From positions 7,796,501 to 7,860,500 of the forward strand of contig NZ_CP166850.1 in assembly GCF_041346945.1 (NCBI RefSeq): DNA of 64,000 nt, given 5' to 3'. The notes under the pieces are model-generated. The model was not told the DNA's origin. It was given only the letters and a program-made list of their open reading frames with translations, and did not search any database. Position 1 is the first letter of the stretch. Each line of letters opens with the position of its first letter. This document shows positions 42,848-51,336 of this stretch, piece after piece. Origin of the DNA: Amycolatopsis sp. cg9 (GTDB lineage Bacteria; Actinomycetota; Actinomycetes; Mycobacteriales; Pseudonocardiaceae). The translations under genes and the position numbers were made by a program.

Positions 42848-42869
42848 TTCTTCGTACACGGTACAGAGT
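42848..42869. promoter_or_regulatory. Operator repeat 2 of the drrAB/TetR intergenic region
   Basis: TTCTTCGTAC-ACG-GTACAGAGT, identical to repeat 1 except for the 3-nt centre; it ends 12 bp before the ABC gene ATG. Likely TetR binding site overlapping the exporter promoter. Confidence 0.7.
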
Positions 42870-42881
42870 AAAAGGGGGAGC

Positions 42882-43808
42882 ATGATTCCGCAGATCCACG
42901 CCGAGGGGGTGCGCAAGCGCTACGGCGACGCGTACGCCCTCGACGGGTTCGATCTCTCCGTCCCGGCCGGCACCGTGTGCGGCCTGCTGGGACCGAACGG
43001 CGCGGGCAAGACGACGGCGGTGCGCGTGCTGTCCACGCTGCTGCGCCACGACAGTGGCGTCGCACGGGTGGCCGGCTTCGACGTCGCCACTGAATCAGCG
43101 AAAGTGCGGTCCTCGATCGGGCTGGTCGGGCAGCAGGCCGCGGTCGACGAGATCCTGTCCGGGCGGCAGAACCTGGTGCTGTTCGGCCGGCTGCACCACC
43201 TGGGCCGGCGCGAGGCCGCGCGCCGCGCCGACGACCTGCTGGAACGGTTCGGCCTCGCCGGCACCGGGCCGAAACCGGTCTCGGCGTACTCGGGCGGGAT
43301 GCGGCGGCGGCTCGATCTGGCGGCTTCACTGCTGGCGGCGCCGCGGGTGCTGTTCCTCGACGAGCCGACCACCGGCCTGGACCCGCGCAGCCGCCTCGAG
43401 GTCTGGCGGGCCGTGCGGTCACTGGTCGCCGACGGCACGACCGTGCTGCTCACGACCCAGTACCTGGAGGAAGCCGACCAGCTGGCCGACCGGATCTCAC
43501 TGGTCGAGCGCGGCCGGGTGGTCGCCGAAGGCACGCCGGCCGAGCTCAAGGGCTCGCTCGGAGCGACCCGGATCGAGCTGGTGCTGACCGATCCGGACGC
43601 CGTCGGCTCGGCGGCGGCGTTGCTGGCCCGGGTGACCGGCGCCGCGCCGGTCACCGAGGAACTGCGGGTCAGCGCACCGGCCGAACCGGCGATGCTGACC
43701 GACGTCGTGCGCGAGCTGGCGGCATCGGAACTGGCGTTCGCCGATGTGGCGCTGCGGCACCCGACGCTGGACGAGGTGTTCTTGGAGCTGACGGGGGTGG
43801 CGCGATGA
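42882..43808 (+). CDS. ABC exporter ATPase, daunorubicin-resistance (DrrA) type
   Basis: 308 aa. Walker A GPNGAGKTT (about 38-46), Q-loop VGQQAAVDE, signature YSGGMRRRLDLA, Walker B VLFLDEPTTGLD, then the DrrA C-terminal domain ending DEVFLELTG. Exports a hydrophobic drug or lipid with its permease. AAAGGGGGAG precedes ATG 42882. ATGA overlap with the permease. Repression by the divergent TetR is likely. Confidence 0.94.
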   Translation: MIPQIHAEGVRKRYGDAYALDGFDLSVPAGTVCGLLGPNGAGKTTAVRVLSTLLRHDSGVARVAGFDVATESAKVRSSIGLVGQQAAVDEILSGRQNLVLFGRLHHLGRREAARRADDLLERFGLAGTGPKPVSAYSGGMRRRLDLAASLLAAPRVLFLDEPTTGLDPRSRLEVWRAVRSLVADGTTVLLTTQYLEEADQLADRISLVERGRVVAEGTPAELKGSLGATRIELVLTDPDAVGSAAALLARVTGAAPVTEELRVSAPAEPAMLTDVVRELAASELAFADVALRHPTLDEVFLELTGVAR

Positions 43809-44587
43809 GGTGGGCACTGGAAGACGGCTGGACGCTGACCCAGCGCTACCTGGCCCAGCTGGCGCGGCGCCCGGCCCGGCTGGCCACCGTGGTGGCGTTC
43901 CCGATCCTGATGGTGCTGATCTTCGCCTACCTGCTCGGCGGGGGGATGAGCGTGCCCGGCGGCGGCTCCTACCGCGAGTTCCTGATGCCGGGGATGTTCG
44001 CGATGACCATGGCGTTCGGGTTGTCGGGAACGATGATCGCGGTGCTGGACGACGCGGCCAAGGGCGTGACCGACCGGTTCCGGTCGCTGCCGATGGCGCC
44101 GTCGGCGGTGCTGACCGGCCGGGTGGCCGCGGACCTGGCGAACGCGGTGCTCGCACTGGCGGTGCTGCTGGGCTGCGGGTTCGCCGTCGGCTGGCGGCCG
44201 CACGGCTCGCCCGGCGAGACGCTGGCCGCGCTCGGGTTGCTGCTCCTGCTGCGCACTGCGCTGGTGTGGGCGGGGATCTACCTGGGGCTGCTGACCTCCG
44301 ACCCGGCGATGGTCACCCTCGCGCAGACCCTGGAGTTCCCGTTCGGGTTCCTCTCCAGCGCGTTCGTGGCGACCGCGACGATGCCGGCGTGGCTGGGAAC
44401 CGTGGCGGAGTGGAACCCGTTGTCCTCGACGGTGACCGCCGCCCGGGTGCTGTTCGGCAACCCCGGCGCGGCCGGGACGTCCTGGGTGAGCACGCACCCG
44501 GTGCCGATGGCCGTGGTCTGGCCGCTGGCGCTGCTCGCGGTCTTCGTGCCGCTGTCCGTGCGCCGATACAGGAGGCTGGGGAACTGA
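43805..44587 (+). CDS. ABC-2 type exporter permease, DrrB type
   Basis: 260 aa, six helices: TVVAFPILMVLIFAYLLGGG first, MFAMTMAFGLSGTMIAVL next, and a conserved loop AKGVTDRFRSLPMAPSAVL characteristic of ABC-2 permeases. Overlaps the DrrA-type ATPase by 4 bp. Its stop codon overlaps the predicted CTG start of the SNF2 gene, and the AGGAGG for that gene lies in its last codons. Confidence 0.93.
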   Translation: MRWALEDGWTLTQRYLAQLARRPARLATVVAFPILMVLIFAYLLGGGMSVPGGGSYREFLMPGMFAMTMAFGLSGTMIAVLDDAAKGVTDRFRSLPMAPSAVLTGRVAADLANAVLALAVLLGCGFAVGWRPHGSPGETLAALGLLLLLRTALVWAGIYLGLLTSDPAMVTLAQTLEFPFGFLSSAFVATATMPAWLGTVAEWNPLSSTVTAARVLFGNPGAAGTSWVSTHPVPMAVVWPLALLAVFVPLSVRRYRRLGN

Positions 44588-47133
44588 ACGTCGACTTCAC
44601 ACCGGGGGAACCACCACGGGCGGGGCGGCTCGTCGTCGACGGCCGCGATCTGTCCATTGTGGAAGGCCTGGGGGAACTGCTGGGCGGCGCCGAGGGGTTC
44701 TGGGCGGCCGCGGCGACGGCGGCGCTGCGGCTGGTCGCCGCGGGACGGCTGCTGCCGGGGGTGACCGCGGCCGGGTACGACGCCTGGCGCGTCGGGCCGC
44801 TGGAACCGGCCGAAGCCGCGTGGCTGCGCGAGCTCGCGGCCGCGATGCCGCCGGACGAACGGGCGCCGGAACCGCTGCTGCGGGCGTTCCTCGACGCCGT
44901 CGCCGACACGCTGCCCCGCACCCCCGCCGCGGCGAAAGCGGCCGGGACGCGGTTGTTCGCCGCGGTCGCGCCGCAGCGGGCCGAACCACTGCGCGACTGG
45001 GCGGACGAACTGGCGGCGGGCCTGGACTCGGGCATCCGGGTGTCGCTGCGGATCGAGGCGCCCGGCGGATTCGACGCCGGGCGCTACCGCGCGGTGGTGC
45101 AGGTGCACAGCCTCGCCGATCCGGGACAGGTCGCCGACGCGGCGGAGCTGTGGGAGACCGGCCGGTTCGGGCCGCGGGCGCGCATCGACGTCGTGCTGGC
45201 GCTGCGGCGGGGTGCGCAGGTCTGGCCGGCGCTGAGCCCGTTGCTGACCTCGGCGGTGCCCGACGAGCTGGCGCTGGGCGAGGACGAGGTGACCGAGCTC
45301 GTCGCGGCCGCGGCCCCGCGGCTGACGGCGGCCGGGATCGAGGTGCACTGGCCCGCCGAGCTCGCGGGGTCGCTGACCGCGCGGGCGGTGGTCCGCGCCG
45401 GCGACGCACCGGGTGACCTGCCCTGGTTCTTCGGCGGCGGGCGCGCCTTGGAGTTCGACTGGCAGCTCGCCCTGGGCGGTGAGGTGCTGACCGAGGCGGA
45501 GCTGGACGCGCTCGCCGAGGCGCGCCGCGCGGTGGTGCGGCTGCGCGACCGGTGGGTGCTGGTCGACCCCGCGCTGGCGGCGAAGGCGCGGGAACGGGTG
45601 CTGAAGCCGCTGACGCCGGTCGACGCGCTCGGCGCGGTGCTGACCGGCACCACCGAGGTCGACGGCGAAGCGGTCGAAGTCGTCACCGAGGGCTGGCTGG
45701 CGCGGTTGCGGGAGCGGCTGTCCGCGCCGCCGGAGCCGGAGGTTCCGCCGGCCGGGCTGGCCGCGCAGCTGCGGGACTACCAGCTGCGCGGGCTCCAGTG
45801 GCTGGCCACCGTGACCGGGCTGGGCCTGGGCGGCTGTCTCGCCGACGACATGGGCCTCGGCAAGACGGTCACGCTGATCGCGTTGCACCTGCACCGCGCT
45901 TCGGGTCCGACGCTGGTGGTCTGCCCGGCCTCGCTGCTGGGCAACTGGGAGCGCGAGATCCGCCGGTTCGCCCCCGGTGTCCCGGTGCGGCGGTTCCACG
46001 GCAGCGCCCGCTCGCTCGAGGACCTCGACGGGTTCGTGCTGACGACGTACGGCACGCTGCGCACCGATCCGGCGCCGCTGGCCGGGGTGCGGTGGGGGCT
46101 GCTGGTCGCCGACGAGGCCCAGCACGTGAAGAACCACCGCTCGGGCACGGCGAAGGCGTTGCGGCAAGTGCCGGCGGCGGCGCGAGTGGCGCTGACCGGC
46201 ACGCCGGTGGAGAACACGCTCTCGGAGCTGTGGGCGATCCTGGACTGGTCGGCGCCGGGACTGCTGGGGTCGCTGGCGGAGTTCCGGGAGCGCTGGGCGA
46301 AGCCGATCGAGGCCGGGGACCCGGCGGCGGCCGAGCGGCTTTCCCGGCTGTTGCGGCCGTTCCTGCTGCGGCGCCGCAAGTCCGATCCCGGGATCGCCCC
46401 GGAGCTGCCGCCGAAGACCGAGACCGACCGGCCGGTGGCGCTGAGCCCGGACCAGGCGGCGCTGTACGAGGCGGTCGTGCGGGAGCTGATGGCCGACATC
46501 GCCGCCAGCGACGGGATGGCGCGGCGCGGCCGGATCGTGAAGCTGCTGACCGCGCTCAAGCAGATCTGCAACCACCCGGCGCAGTACCTCAAGGAACCGG
46601 GTGGCCGCTCGGGCAAGGTGGAGCTGCTCGACGAGCTGCTGGACACGATCCTCGCCGAGGGCGGCGCGGTGCTGGTGTTCACCCAGTACGTCGCCATGGC
46701 GCGGCTGCTGGAGAAGCACCTGGCCGGCCGCGGGATCGCGACGCAGCTGCTGCACGGCGGCACCCCGGTGGCCCGGCGCGAGGAGCTGGTGGCGCGGTTC
46801 CAGGACGGCGCGGTGCCGGTGTTCCTGCTGTCGCTGAAGGCGGCCGGGACGGGGCTGAACCTGACCCGCGCCGACCACGTCGTGCACTTCGACCGCTGGT
46901 GGAACCCGGCGGTGGAGGACCAGGCGACCGACCGGGCGTACCGGATCGGGCAGACGAAACCGGTGCAGGTGCACCGGCTGGTGGCCGAGGGCACGGTCGA
47001 GGACCGGATCGCGGCGATGCTGCGGGAGAAGCGGGCGCTGGCGGACGCGGTGCTGGCCGGTGGCGAGGCGGCGTTGACGGAACTGACCGACACCGAGCTC
47101 GCGGAGCTCGTCGAGCTGAGGAGCCGCGGATGA
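44584..47133 (+). CDS. SNF2 family helicase (bacterial HepA/RapA-like)
   Basis: 849 aa if started at CTG 44584, which has AGGAGG 8 nt upstream and overlaps the DrrB stop (CTGA); the next start, GTG 44659, lacks a ribosome site. N-terminal SNF2-associated region about 1-390; helicase domain: I DDMGLGKT, Ia CPASLLGNWE, II DEAQHVKN, III LTGTPVENTLSELW, V GTGLNLTRADHVVHFDRWWNPAVEDQATDRAYRIGQ, with motif IV FTQYVAMARLL. ATP-dependent DNA translocase. Co-encoded with a SWIM protein, a common actinobacterial pair; coupling to an exporter is odd. Confidence 0.93.
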   Translation: MNVDFTPGEPPRAGRLVVDGRDLSIVEGLGELLGGAEGFWAAAATAALRLVAAGRLLPGVTAAGYDAWRVGPLEPAEAAWLRELAAAMPPDERAPEPLLRAFLDAVADTLPRTPAAAKAAGTRLFAAVAPQRAEPLRDWADELAAGLDSGIRVSLRIEAPGGFDAGRYRAVVQVHSLADPGQVADAAELWETGRFGPRARIDVVLALRRGAQVWPALSPLLTSAVPDELALGEDEVTELVAAAAPRLTAAGIEVHWPAELAGSLTARAVVRAGDAPGDLPWFFGGGRALEFDWQLALGGEVLTEAELDALAEARRAVVRLRDRWVLVDPALAAKARERVLKPLTPVDALGAVLTGTTEVDGEAVEVVTEGWLARLRERLSAPPEPEVPPAGLAAQLRDYQLRGLQWLATVTGLGLGGCLADDMGLGKTVTLIALHLHRASGPTLVVCPASLLGNWEREIRRFAPGVPVRRFHGSARSLEDLDGFVLTTYGTLRTDPAPLAGVRWGLLVADEAQHVKNHRSGTAKALRQVPAAARVALTGTPVENTLSELWAILDWSAPGLLGSLAEFRERWAKPIEAGDPAAAERLSRLLRPFLLRRRKSDPGIAPELPPKTETDRPVALSPDQAALYEAVVRELMADIAASDGMARRGRIVKLLTALKQICNHPAQYLKEPGGRSGKVELLDELLDTILAEGGAVLVFTQYVAMARLLEKHLAGRGIATQLLHGGTPVARREELVARFQDGAVPVFLLSLKAAGTGLNLTRADHVVHFDRWWNPAVEDQATDRAYRIGQTKPVQVHRLVAEGTVEDRIAAMLREKRALADAVLAGGEAALTELTDTELAELVELRSRG

Positions 47134-48221
47134 CCGACGACCGGGTGCGCGGGTTCCCCGCGTTCGGGGCGGCTGGGCGCTTCGCCCGCACGTGGTGGGG
47201 GCGGGCGTGGGTGCGCGCGATGGAGGACACCGCGCTGGACCTGCGGCAGCTGAAGAAGGGCCGCCGGTACGCCGCGGCCGGGCTGGTCGGGCCGATCACG
47301 GTCAGCCCGGGCCGGATCGCGGCGGTGGTCGAGGACGCCGACGGCGGCCCGTACCGCACGGAGCTGCGGCTGGCGGAGCTCTCGGACGGCGACTGGACGC
47401 GGTTCTTCGACCGGGTCGCGTCGCGGTCCGGGCACCTGGCGGCGCTGCTGGACCGGGACATGCCGCACGACCTGGTCGAGGCGGCCGACGACGCCGGGGT
47501 GCACCTGCTGCCCGGGATCGGCGACCTCGACCCGGAGTGCGACTGCCCGGGCTGGGAGCTGCCGTGCCGGCACGCGGCGGCGTTGTCGTTCCAGGCGTCG
47601 TGGCTGCTGGACGCGGACCCGTTCGTGCTGCTGCTGATGCGCGGGCGCGGTGAGCGGGAGATCCGGGCGGAGCTGGAGAGCCGGCTCGCGCCGGTGGCCG
47701 ACGCGGTCGTGGCGGCGGACCGGACGCCGGGGCCGCTGCCGGACTTGGCGGCGTTCCGGCCGTCGGGTTCGCCGTCCATCCCGGCGGCGCCCGGGGTGCC
47801 CGCGGAGGCGTTCGCGTTGCTGGCGGCCAGCGCTTCGGCGCAGGCGCGGGCGGTGCTGGCCGGTGAGCCGTGGCCGGGTCGGCGGGCCGACGCGGTCCGG
47901 CTGGCGGCGCGGTTCCCCGCGGTGGCCGACCGGCTCGGGACGGGGGCCGGGTTCGATCGGGCGGTGGCGGCGTGGACGTTCGGGGGCCGGGACGGGCTGG
48001 AGGTGCTGGACTCGGCGTGGAGCCCGCCGAAGCCGGTGCTGGCGGCCGCGCGGGCCGCGCTGGCCGGTGAGGACCCGGTGTTCGAGCGCAACCACTGCAC
48101 GTTCGGGGAGGTGCAGCTGCGGCTGGATCGCCGCGGCCGGTGGCACCCGTACCGCCTCGACGGGGACACCTGGTGGCCGTCGGGACCGCCGGAGCCGGAT
48201 CCGGGGTTGTTCTCGGGCTGA
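47130..48221 (+). CDS. SWIM zinc-finger family protein
   Basis: 363 aa. The SWIM motif is CDCPGWELPCRHAAAL (CxC...CxH, about residues 130-145). The rest is family-specific: opening FGRTWWGRAW-like ARTWWGRAWVRAM and closing SPPKPVLAAARAAL. ATGA overlap with the SNF2 gene, so translationally coupled. The SWIM finger is thought to bind DNA or protein; this pair probably acts together on DNA. Followed by a strong hairpin terminator. Confidence 0.92.
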   Translation: MTDDRVRGFPAFGAAGRFARTWWGRAWVRAMEDTALDLRQLKKGRRYAAAGLVGPITVSPGRIAAVVEDADGGPYRTELRLAELSDGDWTRFFDRVASRSGHLAALLDRDMPHDLVEAADDAGVHLLPGIGDLDPECDCPGWELPCRHAAALSFQASWLLDADPFVLLLMRGRGEREIRAELESRLAPVADAVVAADRTPGPLPDLAAFRPSGSPSIPAAPGVPAEAFALLAASASAQARAVLAGEPWPGRRADAVRLAARFPAVADRLGTGAGFDRAVAAWTFGGRDGLEVLDSAWSPPKPVLAAARAALAGEDPVFERNHCTFGEVQLRLDRRGRWHPYRLDGDTWWPSGPPEPDPGLFSG

Positions 48222-48304
48222 AATCCGCGGAATTCGCGGTATCCAGCGCGGGGGCTGCTGCCTCCTGTCCCGCGACGGCGGCGTTCCGCCGGGCCACTGG
48301 GGGT

Positions 48305-48349
48305 GCGGGCGCGCGGGCTCGTCCCCGCGCGCCCGCCCGGCGCCTTTTT
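48305..48349 (+). terminator. GC-rich hairpin with T-run after the SNF2-SWIM operon
   Basis: Arms GCGGGCGCGCGGG (48305-48317) and CCCGCGCGCCCGC (48324-48336) pair perfectly over a 6-nt loop; a TTTTT run at 48345-48349 follows after 8 nt. Probable intrinsic terminator of the four-gene operon. Confidence 0.8.
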
Positions 48350-48376
48350 GTCGGTGCCCGCCGCTAGCGTTCGGGC

Positions 48377-48967
48377 ATGGACCCCCTTGCCGCCGACCTG
48401 CGGCGCTACCTCCAGGAGAACCGGGACCACGTGGTCTCGACCCTTTCGGGGCTGAGCGAGTACGACGTCCGGCGTCCCCTCACCCCGACCGCCACCAACC
48501 TGCTGGGCTTGGTCAAGCACCTGGCCGGGGGCGAGTTCGGCTACCTCGGCGACTGCGTGGGCCGGCCGGCGCCGGTCACGCTGCCGTGGGTGGCCGACGG
48601 GTCGATCTGGGACAGCGCGGACATGTGGGCGACCGCCGGGCAGAGCCGGGAGGAGCTGCTCGAGCTGTACCGGACGGCGTGGCGGCACTCCGACGAGTCG
48701 ATCGCGCTGCTGCCGCTGGACGCGCCGGCCGAGGTGGCGTGGTGGCCGGAAGCGCGCCGCCGGACGACGTTCGGCTCGCTGCTGGTGCGGGTGGTGGCCG
48801 AGACGGCGCACCACGCGGGGCACGCCGACATCGTGCGCGAGCTGATCGACGGCCGGCCGGGCGGCGACCACGACGACATCGGCGACGCCGCCTGGTGGGC
48901 GGACTACGTGTCCCGCGTCCAGGCGGCCGCCGACCACCACCGTCAGCCCACCGGGGAGGCCGTGTAG
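48377..48967 (+). CDS. DinB family protein (DUF664-type)
   Basis: 196 aa. Four-helix bundle; the metal triad His residues are plausibly in LLGLVKHLAGGEFGYLG (first) and ETAHHAGHADIVRELIDG (HHxGHADIVREL, the family hallmark). DinB/YfiT proteins include thiol-dependent S-transferases using mycothiol or bacillithiol; role here unknown. A TAGCGT -10 lies 6 nt before ATG, suggesting leaderless mRNA. Overlaps the convergent FAD gene by 25 bp. Confidence 0.92.
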   Translation: MDPLAADLRRYLQENRDHVVSTLSGLSEYDVRRPLTPTATNLLGLVKHLAGGEFGYLGDCVGRPAPVTLPWVADGSIWDSADMWATAGQSREELLELYRTAWRHSDESIALLPLDAPAEVAWWPEARRRTTFGSLLVRVVAETAHHAGHADIVRELIDGRPGGDHDDIGDAAWWADYVSRVQAAADHHRQPTGEAV

Positions 48968-50157
48968 TCCTTGACCCGCATCGAGTCGTGCATGCGCACG
49001 CCGCCGGTGTTCAGCTTCGCGACCGCGCGGCTGAACCCGGCCGGCAGGGCCGAGACCAGCCGGCCGCCGGTGGCCAGTGCCCAGACACCCGCGCGGGAGG
49101 CCGGGATCAGGCTCCGGGCCGCGCCGGCGGCGAAGGCGCGGCTCTGGCGGACCAGTTCGGCCATTTCCCGTTCGTAGGCGGCGAAGGCGCGTTCGTGGTC
49201 CCCGCCCGCCGCGGCCAGTTCGCCGGCGAGGACGTACGCGCCGAGCACGGCCAGGCTCGTGCTGCCGCCGACCGCCGGGCTGGGGCAGTAGCCCGCGTCG
49301 CCGACGAGGGTGACGCGGCCGCGTGACCAGGAGTCCAGCCGCAGCTGGGTGATCGAGTCGAAGTAGAACGGACCCGGGCCGTCGAGGCCGGCGAGCCAGC
49401 CGTCGACCTGCGGGTGCATTCCCGCGTACGCCGCGCGCAGCAGCTCTTTCTGCCGTGGGACGTCCCGGTGGTGGTAGTCGAGCTCTTCGTCGCGGCGGAA
49501 CAGGAACACCGCGCGGGCCTCGTCGAGGTGGCGGGCGCTGTAGATGCCCGCGGTCCGGCCGGGCCCGAGGTGCAGGACGGTCTCGCCGTCGCCGAGGCCG
49601 GAGGTGCCGGGCAGGGACAGCACGGCCAGGTAGGCGCCGATGAACTTCGTGAGCCCGGCTTCTTCGCCGAAGACCAGGCGCCGCACGTTCGAGTGCAGTC
49701 CGTCGGCGCCGACGATCACGTCGAAGCGCCGCGGCGGGGCGTGGTCGAAGGTGACGTCGCCGTCGGGGGAGATGGCGGTGATCGAATCGCCGAAGAGGTA
49801 CTCGGCGTCGTCGCGGCCGGCGTCGTAGTAGATCTCGCTGAGGTCGTCGCGCATGATCTCGACGTGCCGGTCGGAGGTGGCCCGGTAGATCTTCGACAGG
49901 TCCACCCGCGCGGGACGGCGGGCGCCTTCGCGGTGCAGCGTCATCCGGGTGGTGCCGGTCTTGAGCGCTTCCACGCGCGGCAGGACGCCCATCTTCTCGG
50001 TGATGTCCATGGCGGGCCGGAACAGGTCGACCGCGTGGCCGCCGGTCTTGCGCAGCGCCGGGGCGCGTTCGACGACGGTGACGTCGAAGCCGTGGCGGGT
50101 GAGCCAGTACGCCAGCACCGGGCCGGCGATGCTCGCGCCGGAGACGAGGATCCGCAT
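48943..50157 (-). CDS. FAD-dependent monooxygenase/oxidoreductase
   Basis: 404 aa. FAD-binding VSGASIAGPVLAYWLTRHG (GxGxxG variant GASIAG, residues 6-11), DG motif VIVGADGLHSNVRRL, and GDAGYCPSPAVGGSTSLAVLGAYVLAGEL. Group A flavin hydroxylase style (like TetX or PHBH relatives without the extra domain). Substrate unknown. Divergent from a TetR gene; two operators lie in the 70-bp gap, so the pair is a regulated unit. Confidence 0.93.
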   Translation of the reverse strand: MRILVSGASIAGPVLAYWLTRHGFDVTVVERAPALRKTGGHAVDLFRPAMDITEKMGVLPRVEALKTGTTRMTLHREGARRPARVDLSKIYRATSDRHVEIMRDDLSEIYYDAGRDDAEYLFGDSITAISPDGDVTFDHAPPRRFDVIVGADGLHSNVRRLVFGEEAGLTKFIGAYLAVLSLPGTSGLGDGETVLHLGPGRTAGIYSARHLDEARAVFLFRRDEELDYHHRDVPRQKELLRAAYAGMHPQVDGWLAGLDGPGPFYFDSITQLRLDSWSRGRVTLVGDAGYCPSPAVGGSTSLAVLGAYVLAGELAAAGGDHERAFAAYEREMAELVRQSRAFAAGAARSLIPASRAGVWALATGGRLVSALPAGFSRAVAKLNTGGVRMHDSMRVKDYTASPVG

Positions 50158-50170
50158 GAGTACCTCCCTG

Positions 50171-50218
50171 ACTTAACGGTAGGTAAGTTGTAGCACGTCT
50201 GCTTACCTATCGGTAAGT
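50171..50218. promoter_or_regulatory. Twin 18-bp operators between FAD enzyme and TetR genes
   Basis: Site 1 ACTTAAC-GGTA-GGTAAGT (50171-50188) and site 2 GCTTACC-TATC-GGTAAGT (50201-50218) each match ACTTACC-N4-GGTAAGT with one mismatch; centres are 30 bp apart. A -10 TATGCT (50223-50228) lies right after site 2. TetR very probably binds both. Confidence 0.75.
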
Positions 50219-50234
50219 CAGTTATGCTGTGGCG

Positions 50235-50768
50235 GTGCCGAAACCCTCCGACACCAAGCAGCGCATCCTGGACGTCGCTCGCGACCTGTTCACCAGCCAG
50301 GGCGTCCAGCGCACCAGCCTCCAGGACATCGCCGGCCGGCTGGGCATCACCAAACCCGCGCTCTACTACCACTTCCCCTCCCGCGACGACCTCGTCCGCA
50401 GCATCGTCCAGCCGATGCTCGACGACGGCGAGGCGTTCCTCCTCGCCCAGGAAGCCCGCAGTGACGCGCCGGTGCGGGAGCTGATCGAGGGGTTCTTCGA
50501 CTTCAACTACCGCCACCGCGCGGACGTGATCATGCTCCTGGCCGAGATGCCGACGCTGGCCGACCTCGGCCTGATCGACAAGGCACTGGGCTGGCGCACC
50601 CGGCTCACCGCGCTGATCTGCGGCCCGTCGCCGACCCTCGAGCAGCAGGCCCGCGCGATCCTGGCGCTGGGCGGCCTGCAGGACGTCTGCATGCAGTTCC
50701 CCGACGCCGCCGTCGCCGAGCTCAAAGCCGCCGCGGTCGCCGGCGCCCTCGACGCCCTCGGCGGCTGA
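50235..50768 (+). CDS. TetR family transcriptional regulator
   Basis: 177 aa from GTG 50235, which is 6 nt after the -10 TATGCT (leaderless); an in-frame GTG at 50229 directly after the -10 is less likely. HTH about 15-60 (TSLQDIAGRLGITKPALYYHFPSRDDL). The short C-terminal domain is typical of TetR pairs for flavin oxidoreductases. Likely binds the twin operators and represses itself and the divergent FAD gene. Confidence 0.9.
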   Translation: MPKPSDTKQRILDVARDLFTSQGVQRTSLQDIAGRLGITKPALYYHFPSRDDLVRSIVQPMLDDGEAFLLAQEARSDAPVRELIEGFFDFNYRHRADVIMLLAEMPTLADLGLIDKALGWRTRLTALICGPSPTLEQQARAILALGGLQDVCMQFPDAAVAELKAAAVAGALDALGG

Positions 50769-50844
50769 TGTCGAAAAGCCGGCGGCGGCTCCGTCCCAGG
50801 GTCAGCAGCGGCCAGGACGGGCCGCCCCGGAGCCGGAGGACACC

Positions 50845-51336
50845 ATGCAGCAGCACGAGATCACCGAGGTCCTGAACCGCCCGTACGCCAAGGAGCTGCT
50901 GGCGCGCGACATCACCCGCCTGGCCTACGTCGCCCAGGACGGCACACCGCGGTCGGTCCCGATGGCGTTCACCTGGAACGGCTCGGAGATCGTCATGTGC
51001 ACCGCGAAGAACATGCCGAAGCTGCGGTCGCTGCGGGCCAACCCGGCCGTCGCGCTGACGATCGACACCGAGTCGCACCCGCCGAAGATCCTGCTGCTCC
51101 GCGGCCGCGCCGACCTCGACGTCGTCGACGGCATCCCCGAGGAGTACCTGCAGATGAACGGCAGCTACGAGATGACGCCCGAGCAGCGCGTAGAGTGGGA
51201 GCGCGAGGTCCGCTCGCTCTACGACGGCATGGTCCGGATCGTCGTCACCCCGACGTGGGCCAAGCTCATCGACTTCGAAGAGACCCTGCCCAGCGCGGTC
51301 GAGGAACTGGCCCGGCAGCGGGCCGAGCGCGGCTAG
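50845..51336 (+). CDS. Pyridoxamine 5'-phosphate oxidase-like flavin/F420-binding protein
   Basis: 163 aa, split beta-barrel: LLARDITRLAYVAQDGTPRSVPMAFTWNG, then MCTAKNMPKLRSLRANPAVALTID. The C-terminal YDGMVRIVVTPTWAKLIDFE is typical of FDOR/PNPOx-like proteins in actinobacteria. GGAGGAC 5 nt before ATG 50845. Reductase or cofactor-binding role; substrate unknown. Overlaps the convergent acyl-CoA dehydrogenase gene by 4 bp. Confidence 0.88.
   Translation: MQQHEITEVLNRPYAKELLARDITRLAYVAQDGTPRSVPMAFTWNGSEIVMCTAKNMPKLRSLRANPAVALTIDTESHPPKILLLRGRADLDVVDGIPEEYLQMNGSYEMTPEQRVEWEREVRSLYDGMVRIVVTPTWAKLIDFEETLPSAVEELARQRAERG

Noticed and set aside
48349..48377. Fourth ECF42-like promoter before the DinB gene (TGTCGG, 17 bp, CGGGCA)
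   Set aside because: The -10 part lacks CGT after CCCGTT, and a normal TAGCGT -10 box fits better.
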